A stretch of 64,000 bases of DNA from Blastocystis hominis (lineage: Eukaryota; Sar; Bigyra; Opalinata; Blastocystidae). This document shows positions 1 to 11,575 of the stretch, piece by piece. Every line of letters begins with the position of its first letter. Position 1 is the stretch's first letter. The position numbers and the translations under genes are program-made. The DNA is taken from NCBI RefSeq assembly GCF_000151665.1, contig NW_013171824.1:124001-188000 (forward strand), written 5' to 3'. The notes beneath the pieces were generated by a model. It was not told the DNA's origin and ran no database searches. It saw nothing but the letters and a program-made list of their open reading frames with translations.

Positions 1-2709
1 GGGAATCGCTTAACCGTTTCCATCCTCGCCTTGAGATCCTCCAAAACGTCGAACAGCAGCGACGGCGATACGAGTCCCGCGGGACTGTCCCTCCCGACCC
101 TCAGCAGCAGATAGAATGTAATCAAAAAAGGCATCTGCTTTCCATGGAACCGCACGCGGTTGCAGTCCTCAGCGCTCTCCTGGTCGCGGTAGAAGGCGAT
201 CTCCGCTTCCAGCAGCTCGTGCAGCAGGCTCCGCACCGTCTGCGCGAACTGCTGCGTGGCTTCGCTCCCGGGCAGACTCGCCTGTCCCACCTCGATGCCC
301 GAGGGCAGCGCGCTCCCCGCGATGCCCAGCCACACCGGCGAGGGCAGGTCCGGCACCACGCTCCCCGCGATTCGTCCCTGCTCGTTCAGAACCCAGAGAT
401 AGCCGAGCAGACAGTCCACGATCACGTGCACCGTCACGATCTGCGTCGACGACGCGTCGAACGCGGGACACAGCGTCGAGTACGGCAGCGAAACGCTCTG
501 CGACCCCTTCGAAACCGACAGGGAACACAAATCCAGCGCCAGCCAATCAGCGTCGCCCGCGAATCTTCCCGCCAAAATCGACAGCTTCATTCCGGGGGAC
601 GGAACGAAACTCAGCGTCCAGTGCGCGAAACTCCGCTCCCAATGAAACGGTCGCTCCGTCCAGTACACCGCGGGCGTTTCACACTCCAGAAGGGAGTTTC
701 CTCCGAAGAACCGCGGGGAGGATTGACTCGACGCGTCGCTGAACCGCGGGGAAGTCACCGCAGAGCCACTGAATTCCCGCGGGGAAACGAACTTCGATCC
801 GTCCCATCCCCGCGGTTCTGTGAGTTTCGCAGGGTTCAATTCCCGCGGGGAAGCGAGTCCGGCGGATCGTTCGGCTCCCCGCGGGAGTGCGGGTAGAAGC
901 GCGGGCGGCGCGGGCGGCGCGGAATCGCGGAACTGGGTGGCGATCCATCGGAACACGTCGAGTAACAATTGCTTTTTCTGCGCGTCGCGCTCTCGACAGC
1001 GATGATAACCGCGGTGAGGCTCCTCGCAGCGGCGACGCAGCTGGAGCTGGAGCATCTTGCGCAGTCGGTACTCCTGCGCGCCGTCGCCGATCAGCTGCTC
1101 GAAAACCAGCGCGGAGTTCTCCAATAAACCGCGGGCAAGCGGGAGAAACGCCCGCAGAAGCAGCGAGCAGCGCGCGTCCCGCTGCCGCGCCAGCCAGGCC
1201 TCCATCCACCCCATCGGAGAAACCGTGGAAACCGTGGAAACGGGGGAGAGAGGCGCGTCTGGGCGGAGATGGAGCGGGTCCTTCCAGTCGTAGCGGAGAA
1301 GGTCGGGGAGATGGCGGGAAAGATAGGCGGCGACGCGGTTGATGAGCGCGTTGAGCCAGGAGGAATAGACGTTGCGTCGAATGAAGTCGTTCTGTGAGTG
1401 AGGAGAGGGCTGAGAAGCGACTTCGAGCAGACAGAGCTGCTTGAGGACGTCGAAGACGGAGTTGGCTTTGAAGAAGAGCGGGAAGGCGACCTCCCAGACC
1501 TCCAGACAGGCGCAGCGCAGCTGCGCGGTGAGTTTGGAGGCGCCGGTGCTGGCTTTGGCGGGGTAGAAGCCGCTGCGTACTTTGCCGTAGAGGAGGTAGG
1601 TGACTAAGGAGAGCAGCTGGCCGAGGAAGGGCAGCGAGGCCTGCTTCTTGCCGCGGAGAAAGGAGGGAAGGGAGACGGGACCGATGTCCAAAGAGGGAAA
1701 CTGGGGAAGGGAGAGGGCGAGGAGCGTGAGGAAGCAGAACATGTAGACGAGATTGTACGGAGAACGGTCACGTGTGTCTTGCTGACGCACCAGCTGGATG
1801 AGAGGGAAGCGGAGAAACCTACGGTGAGGAGGGAGTAGAATTGGAGCTGGAGAACCACGGGGGAAGAGGAGGAAATGCCGATGTAGTCGGAGGGGGTTTC
1901 TTTTTGGGAGTGGTAGAGGGAGAGACTGGGAGGTGAGAGAACATGAAGAAAGAAAGAAGGAAAGTACTATGTGATTTTGACGAGGAAATTGACGAGGAGA
2001 AGATCCCAATCGAAGATGGATTCTTGATCGTAGCGAGCGGCGTTTTCTTGATCGATTTCGATGAGTTTACGAAGAATTTGGGAGAGAGGATGGAGTTCGT
2101 GGAGTAAATGTGATTCGTTGAGTGTTGAAAACAGAAAGGTTGGCTTGTTCGCCAGGAAAAAATAGTTATTGCGCAGATCCGGGAGATTGCACATCAAAAC
2201 GAACAAAATATAGTATAAACTAACAGAATCTTCACAAGGTAAATCCATGTCCGTGACTTGGAGTAATAACTTGCATAACGAATCGAGCTTCCAATTCTCT
2301 GTTACTCTAAAAACGATAACTAATTTTCAATTCTCCCCTACTGCTTCGAAACGAATTGATCTGTAAAAATCGTTGAGAGAACGGAGCCTTCTTCTTCCAG
2401 GAGTTGATAAGCAATGTCACACATGTAAGACGGAAACCAGGAATACCAAATTTGCTTATGATACGGAGTTCCCGACTTGGTGAGTTCTTCTAGCGTACTA
2501 TTTGTCGAAAAACGAATTTTCTACCCATATCAACTTCAACGTTCGTAAACACCTACATGCTCTTTTACTGTCAATGCGTCTTCCATTCTTCTGATCACAC
2601 TATCCACATAGGACTGGGTGACTCCATTTCCTTGGATAATGGATCGAAGATACTATTGATGAGGCGCTACACTGAATGAAACATTTTCAAAAGCGATATA
2701 GTTTTCCAT
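1..2709 (-). CDS. Large unrecognised host protein, 3' end outside the window
   Basis: I rebuilt this gene by joining open frames across short GT-AG introns. Exons (minus strand) are 2683-2709, 2557-2652, 2342-2520, 1968-2306, 1823-1925 and 1-1793; introns are 30, 36, 35, 42 and 29 nt and the frame is kept at every joint. The start is the ATG at 2709, 88 bp from the divergent start of the next gene. At least 845 residues are present: an alpha-helical, hydrophobic-rich first half, a Ser/Pro/Arg-rich linker (about 1000-660) where CCGCGG codes Pro-Arg again and again, then a beta-looking C-terminal part. No stop is reached at base 1. I do not recognise the family. Open frames on the opposite strand here are shadows of this GC-rich exon. 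Confidence 0.7.
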
Positions 2710-2797
2710 TCCAAAGAAACTAGAAGATTCACAAAACCTGCCCGATTTCTGGTTTTCCATATTTCAAGGATACTGATCCTTTACCAGTTCTAGCAGA

Positions 2798-5154
2798 ATG
2801 CCATTTGCAGAGTGTATATTTCTTGCAACAAACGAACCAGAGAAGGGCTGCGTGGTCAAATCGGTATATCCGAGGGAGGTGGCGAATGTATTGAATCCAC
2901 AGTTCCTGAATGTATTATTTCCAAGTGGATGTAACATGAAAGACGCTGTACATGTTATAGTTTGTTCGTGAGGATTGTAGTATGTCCGTTTTTTCGCTTC
3001 AAAGAAACAGGAAACATCGATTGAGGGTCTGGAATATGTGACCAGTGTGTTTTATGCAGCGATTCGTGTGCAGGATACGAAGGAGGGAAAGTTCACTTCC
3101 GATGTTGTATGGTTTTAAATTGTAATACTAAAATGAAAGACACACGGTTCTCGACAACCCATAGTTTTATATTTGTACAATAATTGCATGAATTTGGCGA
3201 TGTTGGATTCAAGTAAGGGAATGGAAAGGAGTGCGATGAATTTTAGAAGGAGAAGGAGAAGGAGAAGGAGAAAATAACCAAACAAAATTCATTTGGCAGG
3301 CAGTCTTGGATCCTATCACAAATGTGACAACATCCGAAACATCGAGCTCCTTTACGATCACCGTCGAATCCACGTACAATCCCCATTCTATATTCTTTTA
3401 ATGGAGCAGACTAATCATCACTCTCCAATTCGAATCTCCCGCCATGTGCAAATCCTTTGAAACATCCTTCAATTCCTTCCAAGACACATTAAAAACCGAG
3501 TCCACACGTCCCCCAGGCATCCTTCCCGCCTTTTCTCGCCTCTACTACGGATGTGGCGTTGTGTTCCCGATGGTCCCAATTCTAAAATTGGGTCACTTCT
3601 AGAACGGTCAGGACGCGATGCTCGGCGTCATCAGCAGCTCCATCTACGCCTTCTCCTCGCTCGAGCTCTTTCTCCTCAAAGTTCTCCGCGAAGACAACAC
3701 GAGTCTCCTAAAAAAGTGACTATTTTTGGAATGTCTAAAATAGGCTCTATTTCTGTCTGAACGCAGCGCCGCTGCCCATCGCTTTGGACTCGCTGAGTTC
3801 TCTGCAGACCTCCATCCACCAGCTCTATTTCACCTTCCCCCGCGGTTCCAAGGCCGATCTGGATCCCCGCTGCAACGAAACCGCCTACACCGAATCCATC
3901 TCCTGCGAGTGGGCCAATCAGCGTCGCATCCCGCTGGTTTACTCGCGGTTAATCTCGCCCAATCATCTGCTCTTCCCGTACAAAACCGAAGTCTCCGGCC
4001 TGCTCTACGCTCTCAGCAGCTTCTTTCCCGCGGTTCTCGAGGCCGTTCTGAGCGGAGCGTGCGTGGTGCTGTGCTCCGGCAGCCACTCGATCGAGGAGGT
4101 GTGTTTTCATTCCCGCGGTAATCCGTCAGATCCAGAACTTCGTGCTGACGCTGAGCCAATTGGTGGCGCCGTTCCTTCCCTGCGTGTTTTCGCACTGTTT
4201 GCTGCTCGCAGACTGCGCCTATCTGCGCCATTTCCGCAACACGCGCAAGGGCTGCTGGTTTCTCGCGGGCGTTTCAGGCAGCGAGGCGTTTCGCTGCAGC
4301 TCGGCGTACGATTTGTGTTTCGACCTGGGGCAGAAGAAGTTCTACGTCAATTCCGCGTGGAAAGTGGGCCATTCGGGAGGGACGACATGCAGAAACGCCT
4401 GCTGCGGTCGCAGAAGCTCGCGACCTTCGATCGAATTCGGGTCAATGAGGTGGGGTTCCGCGGTTATTTCGACGTAGTGGATGGAATTCAACGCGAAACA
4501 CCAGAGCGAATTCGCGCTGTTCCTCCAAATCCAGGCCTATCTCCGCGTAATCCCCGCGGTTCTCTCCCATCTAGTTCGTCCTCGCGTTCGTCGTCGAGGA
4601 CCCCTGCACACGGTCCCTGCATCCCCGCGGGGATCTCTCAATCCAGCGAATTCGGATCGAAAACATCCAAACCGGACGACTCTCCGGAATTCTCGCCGAT
4701 TTCTGGAATTCCCAAAGGCGGGAGCGCGAAGCCACGGAGCCCGCGACTTTGGCGGTCGTCGAGCGTTCCCGCCATCCCGACATTTCCCTCCAAACGCTCT
4801 ACGACGCGATTTTTTCCCTCCAATTTTCGGAGTATCTCTCGGATGAGGGTGATTCCCGCGGTTCTCGCTGACGTCTAGAACTGGAGGGAATTTTCTACGA
4901 TGTGGAACTGCTGACGAAGGAGCCCACGCTGGCGCTGCATCTCTTCCCCGCGATTTACGCGTGGGGCGTGGGCGTTTCGGAGCGTTTCGAGGGTGTAGGG
5001 AACCGCGGAACTGCTGCTGGGCGGGCTGCAGGCGGCGTCGGTGAGCGTGGAGAAGCGAACGAAGCGGATTTGGGAGCAGATCCGAATGGCGAAGCCGACG
5101 GATGTGTTCACGGTGAACATCTCGGCGATGGAGGAGGCGGCGCTGCGAGAGTAG
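2798..5154 (+). CDS. DENN-domain-like protein (possible Rab GEF), 13 exons
   Basis: Thirteen exons restore one 658-residue frame: 2798-2953, 2981-3106, 3140-3212, 3247-3373, 3410-3557, 3603-3715, 3744-4098, 4130-4363, 4393-4449, 4478-4546, 4575-4848, 4879-4967, 4999-5154 (TAG stop). The introns are 27-45 nt, all GT-AG, and four carry a central CCGCGG. The layout recalls DENN proteins: an N-terminal segment with a FPSG turn, a central region with LYFCLNAAPLPIA, then the helix-rich stretch VLEAVLSGACVVLCSGS where DENN modules have their hydrophobic core strand and helix, followed by a basic helical C-terminus. DENN proteins exchange GDP for GTP on Rab GTPases at membranes. The exon model is firm; the family is a resemblance read by eye. 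Gly-Glu repeats at 3249-3272 are a small in-frame tandem repeat. Confidence 0.65.
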
Positions 5155-5235
5155 AGAGGAAGGGAGAGGAAGTGAGGAGTAGCGGAGTGTTCGAATCGTG
5201 AGGAGCGAAGAAGGGGACGTTGTGGAATGGGAGAT

Positions 5236-5243
5236 TGTTTGTT
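5236..5243 (+). terminator. TGTTTGTT 3'-end element
   Basis: The octamer TGTTTGTT followed by GG lies 82 bp after the TAG of the DENN-like gene. In Blastocystis this motif marks the polyadenylation site. Here the stop codon is encoded in the DNA, so the motif would only set the mRNA end. Confidence 0.5.
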
Positions 5244-5360
5244 GGAAATAGGAGTTGTGGGAGGAAACGGAATGTGAATAGGTTTGATTGTTCAGAGAAG
5301 GGAATTACGTGCAATAATAGAGAACGGAATGTGAGAAGTAGCATAGAATATTGTAGTAAA

Positions 5361-5477
5361 AGAACAGCATCGAGACTTCTCAGCGAGTCACCCACACTGG
5401 TACTAACTCGACTCGTGATGACTTAGCTTCCTAGATCGGACGGGTTAGGGCGCTTTCCATCAGATATGGCCGTTCTC
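5361..5477 (-). rRNA. 5S ribosomal RNA, copy 1
   Basis: Read on the minus strand this 117-nt segment has the eukaryotic 5S layout: ACGGCCATA near the 5' end, then GAAAGC, CCCGTCCGATC, AAGCTAAG (the internal promoter helix region), the GTGGGTGAC loop and a GATGCTGT 3' arm that pairs with the start. It is identical, base for base, to the copy at 26384-26500. A T-run for Pol III termination is present downstream on the minus strand (forward AAAA at 5358-5361). The nearest upstream element is the decayed Polinton P1. Confidence 0.92.
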
Positions 5478-5496
5478 ATTTCATTATTATTCAATT

Positions 5497-5553
5497 ACCT
5501 ATTTATATATCACATTCTTATCATCATTCACTCACACTCCATTTCAATTCTAT
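5497..5553 (-). promoter_or_regulatory. Conserved upstream region of 5S copy 1 with TATA-like box
   Basis: About 50 bp upstream of the 5S start are shared with 5S copy 2, while sequence farther out is not. It includes ACCTATTTATATATCAC (TATA-like, roughly 23-33 bp upstream of the 5S start) and ATTCTTATCATCATTCACTC. Conservation limited to this stretch suggests a Pol III upstream promoter element acting together with the internal 5S control region. Confidence 0.6.
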
Positions 5554-6041
5554 TCATTTCATTTCTCTTTTTCTATAATCAACAAATCAATTCACTGAAT
5601 GAGTGAATGAATGAGTGAGTGAATGAACGAATGAGTGAATAATCTGTCAGTATTATTTGGATGTTGATAGTGTGTTAATGATATTGGTTTATTAAGGGTG
5701 GTTTGTGGTTCGAGTTTTTTTCTCAGACTTCGTCAGTTGCAAGACTACAGCTCGAAGTTAACCCTAATTATTTGTTAAGTTTTTATCGCTGTTGCTGACC
5801 TTAGAGAACTAGTATTTTTGTTCTTTATTGGAAATGTGGTGTGAAATGTTGACTATATTACATTAAGCTTACCTTAGCTGTTTATGGTAAGGTGAGGTAA
5901 GCCATGTACTATTGAATGCTCATCCAAGGTTTATTTAGTAACGGTAAGTACTTATTCGTGGATCAACCCTTACAAGTATCGGAACCCCTTCATCACTTCT
6001 AGGATTGTATTGTTCTGACCAAAGGAAAGACAACTCGTTTT
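5554..6041. other. Intergenic, no gene seen
   Basis: AT-rich DNA between the 5S promoter and the decayed Polinton, with a short GAAT/GAGT microsatellite at 5597-5640. In the intact element the left inverted repeat lies in this position. I searched for the GGCGCATAAAGCGCG subterminal motif here and did not find it, so the P1 left terminus is lost or too diverged to see. Confidence 0.5.
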
Positions 6042-7022
6042 TCATGTCAGACAAACGATAATGCACGATTTTTAGTGTATGCACATTGTCGTCTAAGATT
6101 CATCTTTCGTTACCTGTGCACGTTTTGAGTGTTTCGGTAAGCTCCATGATGGTAATTGTGAATGCTTGGTTGTTGATGGGTTTGAATGTATTTTCGCTCA
6201 CTGCATCTCCCTTCCTCTCTGCCTCAAGTACACGCTTGTACAAATCGGTGTTCTTCACACGCATTTTCTCACCATCGATTGCCACATTACATGGAACATC
6301 ATTTACTACATTGTGTATCACTTGCTTCTAATCAATCAGACAACAATATCTTCGATCTGAGTCCCACAAACTCTGTGATACGATGGACATTGTGTTCATC
6401 CTTCAAAATGGGTTCCTCTAGTTTCTTGTTGAAGTTGAGAAATGATGCCAACGAAGGGAACTTTCTCTTGCTCACTTTCTGATCGTAATAGTCACAAGTT
6501 GTCCACAGAAATAGCTCGTATTATCCAACTCCGAGAAATCGAACGACTTGTACATGTCACACATCTTGTGAATGTTGTTCCCTTGATCGTTTAACTGCAC
6601 GATGAACGAACCTGTGTTCTGACCCAACAGCTTCATGTTATCGAATGTGATCTTGATCACATTGTAGTAGAAATCCTAGATGATGTGTTTGGACATGTCG
6701 AGAATGGCAAATCTGATGACGAATGGTTTCACCACTTTCCTCACCTCTGTATTCCGATTGATACCATCCAGATACTAGGAATTCATGGTAGTCCCTATGG
6801 TCATATCGTACCCATGCTTTTAGATGATAGCTTCGCGTTCATTCCATGTGGTGGTGAACTTCACTTTCATTCGATTCAGCCCAGTTTCCACCAATTTGCC
6901 ATTTGTCGAGTTTGCCAATAACTTGTAGAGGTTCTTCTCCACAGTGGTCTTGGATTTGGCTCGTTTCTCATTCAACATGTTCACATATTCGAATATGAAT
7001 GGAGCTTGTCTCAAGGGTGTGT
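6042..7022 (-). pseudogene. P1 polymerase fragment (pDNAP C-terminus), inactivated
   Basis: Minus-strand fragments in shifting frames match the last third of the intact polymerase, from its FEYVNML region to the C-terminus. Two catalytic motifs are damaged: the NSTYG of motif B reads NSTNG, and the DTDS of motif C reads NTGS, so the metal-binding aspartates are lost. Frameshifts and stops break the frame near 6480, 6660 and 6820. It cannot encode a working polymerase. Confidence 0.85.
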
Positions 7023-7070
7023 ATGTCAAACACTATAAACGAAGTCAACCAAAGTAAATTGAATGAATCA

Positions 7071-7526
7071 ATGTTGTACATATTCAGCAGCAATCCAAAC
7101 AATTACACGTTCAAGAAGCTCGATAACATGCTCATCAATATGCCAGAGAACGATGGCAAACACGTCCTCGTGCGTGAGACAGTGGATGGCGTTCCTCAAT
7201 ATTCATGGACGACACCTTCTGGGTGTTTTGTGAAAGTCAATAATGCCACACTGTTTGAACATACACACACATCCACTCAACCATTCAATAATCAATGCCA
7301 TTTCCAATTATCTTCTGCTTTATATCTGGCGATCACATCGATTCCATGTTACAATGAGAATGATGCTTTATTCAAACATTGTGATTCCATCGAATCGATT
7401 GTGGATAAGGGATACAAGGTGAGTATTTCAATGGATGGTTTGTCATTGCTCGATGTACCATTCATCGATACACTCAACAATCTTGTGCCCCTTTCCCATA
7501 CCAAACTGATAAATGGAATAGAATAG
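7071..7526 (+). CDS. P1 copy of the small plus-strand Polinton gene, uninterrupted
   Basis: This 151-residue frame starts with MLYIFSS and matches the gene at 32700-33333 of the intact element, which has a frameshift. Here the frame runs without a break through the corresponding point, so P1 keeps the ancestral reading. The N-terminal third (YTFKKLDNMLINMPE and on) is best conserved; the middle is diverged. The 3' end overlaps the convergent integrase, as it does in the intact element. Function unknown. Confidence 0.6.
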   Translation: MLYIFSSNPNNYTFKKLDNMLINMPENDGKHVLVRETVDGVPQYSWTTPSGCFVKVNNATLFEHTHTSTQPFNNQCHFQLSSALYLAITSIPCYNENDALFKHCDSIESIVDKGYKVSISMDGLSLLDVPFIDTLNNLVPLSHTKLINGIE

Positions 7527-8594
7527 ACAAGTGAGAGTCATACGATCTCTGCATTCACGAATATCCCTTCTCTTGTATGTCTGGGAGATGTGAAGAGCAT
7601 CACGATCGTTTTCCAATACTTGAGCGAGGTTGTTTTTCTTCTTCTTCTGGTTCCTCATAATGGGTCGATGTGATCTTGCTGCCTCTCTCAATGCATTGGG
7701 TTCCTTACCACTCTTGGATCGAGTGATGGGTGGTGCTGGTTGTGGTTTCCATTTGCTTGCCAGCAGTTCCCAGTGATAACACTTCTGTGTGCTATCGCTT
7801 TCCACATTCTTCACTTCGTACATCAATGGCATGATGTGATCATCTATGTCAGCCACTTCAACCAAGTCCTGAGACCATTTGTTCGTCAATGATCGCTTTT
7901 CCAGAATGCGAGGTCTTCGTGTCACTCCAACATAATCACCAACATCGAATTGAGGTGTTGTGTCCTTCGCTGTCATGTTGGATGGTTCTGTTTTCTCCAT
8001 GTACAAGATGTTGTTGTTCCAAATGTCAGTGGGTGCATATCCGGTGTCTCTGTTCTTCCTCGCATTGTGTCTACGAACGGCACCATCGATCAAATCAAAC
8101 CACACACCTTTCGATTGATTGAATGGAACCATGATGTCTTCCTTGATATCTCGAATTGCTCGTTCGGCTAGTACTGCCTTATTCGCTGAATCCATGTGAT
8201 ACATGGTGATGTCATACTTGTTCAAGATGTTGGTACGAAAGATGGCATTGATGAACTCGGTACCTCGATCAGAGCAAATATGCTTTGGTGGTCCATATGT
8301 TTGAATGATATCCTTCATCGCATGCGTGACTTCTGTAGCACTCTTGCTTTTCAGTTTCCGAGTCATCAGGTATTTCGAATATCCATCAATACATACAAGG
8401 ACATACTTGTATCCACGATTCTTGTAGAATCCTGTACTCTTTTGTGATCCTAATATTTCCTGTATCGATTTGTGTTGTTTGGAAGAGAAGTCGATGAGAT
8501 CGATGAAGTATATGTTCCGTTTGAATCCACTGATGATCATTCGAGTGGCAACTCTTCGTTTTGCTGGTTTCCATAGTTCCTTGATCTCATTCAT
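7443..8594 (-). CDS. P1 integrase (RVE, D,D-35-E), frame still open
   Basis: From the ATG at 8594 the protein is collinear with the intact-element integrase. It keeps FIDLIDF, the ICSDRGTEF aspartate and the AERAIRD glutamate 35 residues later, and the C-terminal GDYV...KWSQDL chromo/SH3-like module. Its C-terminus is longer than in the main element and runs into the convergent gene. The open frame also extends upstream to 8816 through a deletion joint, into fibre-gene sequence; I place the start at 8594 by comparison with the intact copy. Polinton integrases cut and join terminal repeats to target DNA. An open integrase beside a dead polymerase is notable. Confidence 0.75.
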   Translation of the reverse strand: MNEIKELWKPAKRRVATRMIISGFKRNIYFIDLIDFSSKQHKSIQEILGSQKSTGFYKNRGYKYVLVCIDGYSKYLMTRKLKSKSATEVTHAMKDIIQTYGPPKHICSDRGTEFINAIFRTNILNKYDITMYHMDSANKAVLAERAIRDIKEDIMVPFNQSKGVWFDLIDGAVRRHNARKNRDTGYAPTDIWNNNILYMEKTEPSNMTAKDTTPQFDVGDYVGVTRRPRILEKRSLTNKWSQDLVEVADIDDHIMPLMYEVKNVESDSTQKCYHWELLASKWKPQPAPPITRSKSGKEPNALREAARSHRPIMRNQKKKKNNLAQVLENDRDALHISQTYKRRDIRECRDRMTLTCLFYSIYQFGMGKGHKIVECIDEWYIEQ

Positions 8595-8690
8595 GCTCCC
8601 CACACACCTCGATAAATGAATCGCTTTATTCAAGGAATGAATAAGTTGTGTCAGAGGAAGAATCACAAACTGGTTATAGATTCGAAATAC

Positions 8691-9093
8691 ATTTTCTCCA
8701 CTATACACTATTTCAAATAGAGCATCACTTGCATTCAACATTGCAATGATCGTTTCGATATCATATGTACCTCGTGAAATCGATAGAGTATGGAGACTGG
8801 ATCCAAATACACTCATAACTTGTATCCATTGTGGAAATTGAGAATGTAGTATTAATCATGGTGTTCAGAATGGCAATGATTTCACTCAGTGTATAATAAC
8901 CAGGCGAGATCGTTATCCCTTCACCATTGGTGTTTGTCACCACATTGGTTGAGTCCACATTATTGAACATGACTTGATTGGATTTGAATAGAACAGTTAT
9001 GGAAGTGATAAATGGATTTCTGAACTTGGAAGGATTGATCCAATCGAATGTACCATTGATAGGTGAATCTTGTATGAGAATGGAATAATGCAT
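8691..9093 (-). pseudogene. P1 fragments of the large fibre-like protein
   Basis: Two joined fragments. Bases 8820-9093 encode the N-terminus (MHYSILIQDSPINGTF), matching the start of the 1024-residue protein of the intact element; 8691-8785 matches an internal repeat unit (YDIETIIAMLNASDALFE). The roughly 580-bp segment between them in the intact gene is deleted and the joint shifts frame, so this is a broken remnant. Confidence 0.8.
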
Positions 9094-11575
9094 GTTCTCT
9101 CTTTACCAAAGACCCTTATGACTTGCATAGACAACAATAGATGGATTTGTGATGACAATGTACACACATTGGCTTTCGATCATTACAAATAGGCAAACAA
9201 ACATGTAAATACGAGAGGAATAACAATAATTCACCTTAGCTAGGTATGTCTACTGCTTTCTTGCATTCAAGTATAACTGATGCAACAAACACAACAATAG
9301 AAATGGACACTAGGTTGATAGTAGAAAGGAATTGGAGTAAGAAAGCACGAAACCTGGTTCCTGACCGATGATTGTCGACCAGACAGCCTAGGAACGATAG
9401 TCGAGGACTCAGAATCGGTTGGTGGATTACAACAACGGACAAAGGATCGCAATTGTGGTCATTGTGCAAAATAGCATATAAAGAAAACTGCCACCAGGTT
9501 TCACACAAATAGTGCCATTCCCTTACTACTATTGTTCCATATTAATGAGGTTTAAGATGGCTACAAGTTGATAAATCATATTATTATTGATCGAAAGAGC
9601 TGTTTGTTATAGTGAAAATAGGATCATTTTGTTATGTGACATGTATCAAATATAGATGAACTCATCAATAGAAATAGGAAGGATGAATCAGTCATTTATC
9701 ACAAGTATTGTTGTATTTCCTTTGATCTATGACTAATCTGTATAATATAGTCTTGAGATACTTTGAATCAATACTTGGAAAATGAATATCTGCAATAGAA
9801 TAACAACAAATGTGTATTGTTTCATTTTGGTGCATATTGTGTGATATGAATTGTATCAAAGCCCATAATGAATTCACATTCTAAATGTGACAACTAATAA
9901 TGTTGCTAGTTCGTGTTCTAATCTGAGAGAAGGAATGAGCAGTATTAACAAACAAGAGTCTTCACAATAGTTACTCTCAATAGTATTGATTGTGAATAGT
10001 TGATGTTTTGTCATTATCATCATCATCATTATTCTGTATGGGAAGATAGAATAATGTGTATTTGTGATTGATTGTATATTTTGGCTTATTAGTATACTCC
10101 ATGGAATAGAATACTTTGAAAATAAGATAGGTAAGTGTGGAATAATCAGAAATGGCCAATATGAATGAAAACAACAACAATACTAGAATGTAATAGAATA
10201 GTAGAAAATAACATATGTATGAAGTAGCAATGGAAATGGATTCATTTTCACAAATTATGACGAACAATAGCTGAAATGTTGATATTTCACAGGGATCTGT
10301 TTTAGCACATCCTGAAACGAATTACATAGATCATGCATAGTTTTGCTTCATAACAAACAAAATCCAAACAAACACGATCCTGTCATTTCATTGGTTTAAC
10401 ACAATGTTTGATTCTGTTAAATCCATTTTTATAAAATAACTAATTCTGAGTAGCAGGAACAATACTGTTGATACTTAGTACTGGAATAACCAATCGATGA
10501 GTGAATGATTGGAGTTTGTAGTAAATTCCGTTATTGTTAGTTGGAATGCACAATGATTGGTATATAGTGGTTGGAACTGAATGACTCATAGATATTATCA
10601 CAGATTGTATGCTATATGTGAATAGAATAGTACTGGAATGATTTGTGTAATTGGTCACAATCTATTGAATGAATATGAGTTGGATGTACAAAGATTGTAT
10701 AGCATGGAGATGGTTTGTATCATGAATGGATGAAAGAAAGAAGAAAAGAAAAGAAAAGAAGAAATAGTATTCATTGCTTAAGATCTTAATCCATTCAATG
10801 ATATGTATTAGTTATTTATTATTATTGATGTAATACGTGATTATGATAATGAAGAGTGAATGAGAGAGAATCGAAATGAATGGAAATGTGATTGGTTGTG
10901 ATATTGGAGTTGGATTCGATTCGATTTCAGCAATTTAACACTGAAATGAAAACAAATGAATGAATGAATGAATGAATGAATGAATGAATGAGTAATCCTA
11001 CAAACATCGATTTGAATTGAGTGCATACTGCGATTATGTATATTTTGTACCATAAGAATGAATGATGGATTGTTGACAAGGAAATATCGTTAAATCTGTA
11101 TAAAGTGGACCAATCATGTGAATTGCAATGGGATATTTGAATGATTATACGATCAAATGAATGAATAAATGAATGATATCTTATCTAAGAATTGATTGAC
11201 AATCTCAATACACTACTCACAACCAATGATCTGTAAATCAGTAACAAGGATGTCATTCATTCATTCAATCTATTCTATATTCATTCATAGTATCATATTT
11301 GATTCACTTTGATTTGGATGGTTGATTGAATGATTGAATCAACCAACAAATCATTGAATCATTGAATGAACGAATGAAAGATTCTCTCTCTGTGGAGTGA
11401 TTCACAAAACAACAAAGACCTTTATCACAACCAATGAACTGTAATTCTGCATCAATAATGTCATCGATTCAATCATTCATTCATTCAATCATTCATTCAT
11501 TCAATCATGTGTTTATGCTTTTATGACTGTTTAACGCATGATTGATTGATTGATTGATTGATTGAATCGATGCCT
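8951..11575. repeat. Long direct repeat, copy A
   Basis: Diverged direct duplication with copy B at 15701-17890. It starts inside the P1 fibre-gene fragment and runs into AT-rich DNA. Offset is 6750 bp at the start. Scattered substitutions and a roughly 390-bp stretch (about 10970-11365) missing from copy B show this is a real, aged duplication rather than an assembly echo. No gene is visible in the non-Polinton part, only short AT-rich open frames. Confidence 0.85.

Larger units (their letters stand above)
6042..9110. mobile_element. Decayed, internally deleted Polinton (remnant P1)
   Basis: Gene order and sequence match the intact element at 26615-49206 with three large deletions. P1 holds the polymerase C-terminus, then jumps near 7013 (main-element positions about 28083 to 32640) to the small plus-strand gene and the integrase. 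It jumps near 8690 (about 34355 to 47680) into the fibre-like gene, and again near 8785 (about 47770 to 48350) to that gene's N-terminus. The first joint lies in short shared sequence. No terminal repeat is recognisable at either end. Confidence 0.85.

Noticed and set aside
144-1342. Long plus-strand open frames near the window start
   Set aside because: The minus strand reads as one continuous protein here with ordinary codon use, and its short introns restore frame upstream; the plus-strand frames are Arg/Gln-rich shadows of GC-rich codons.
2720-3070. Minus-strand extension of the first gene through 2938
   Set aside because: The minus reading is open, but the plus strand gives a better protein whose introns join perfectly into the DENN-like gene, so I treat the two as a divergent pair.
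5597-6041. Left terminal repeat of remnant P1
   Set aside because: No GGCGCATAAAGCGCG motif and no match to the intact terminal repeat.
10840-11060. Short tandem repeats as a CRISPR-like array
   Set aside because: These are simple GAAT-type microsatellites without unique spacers, in a eukaryotic genome.
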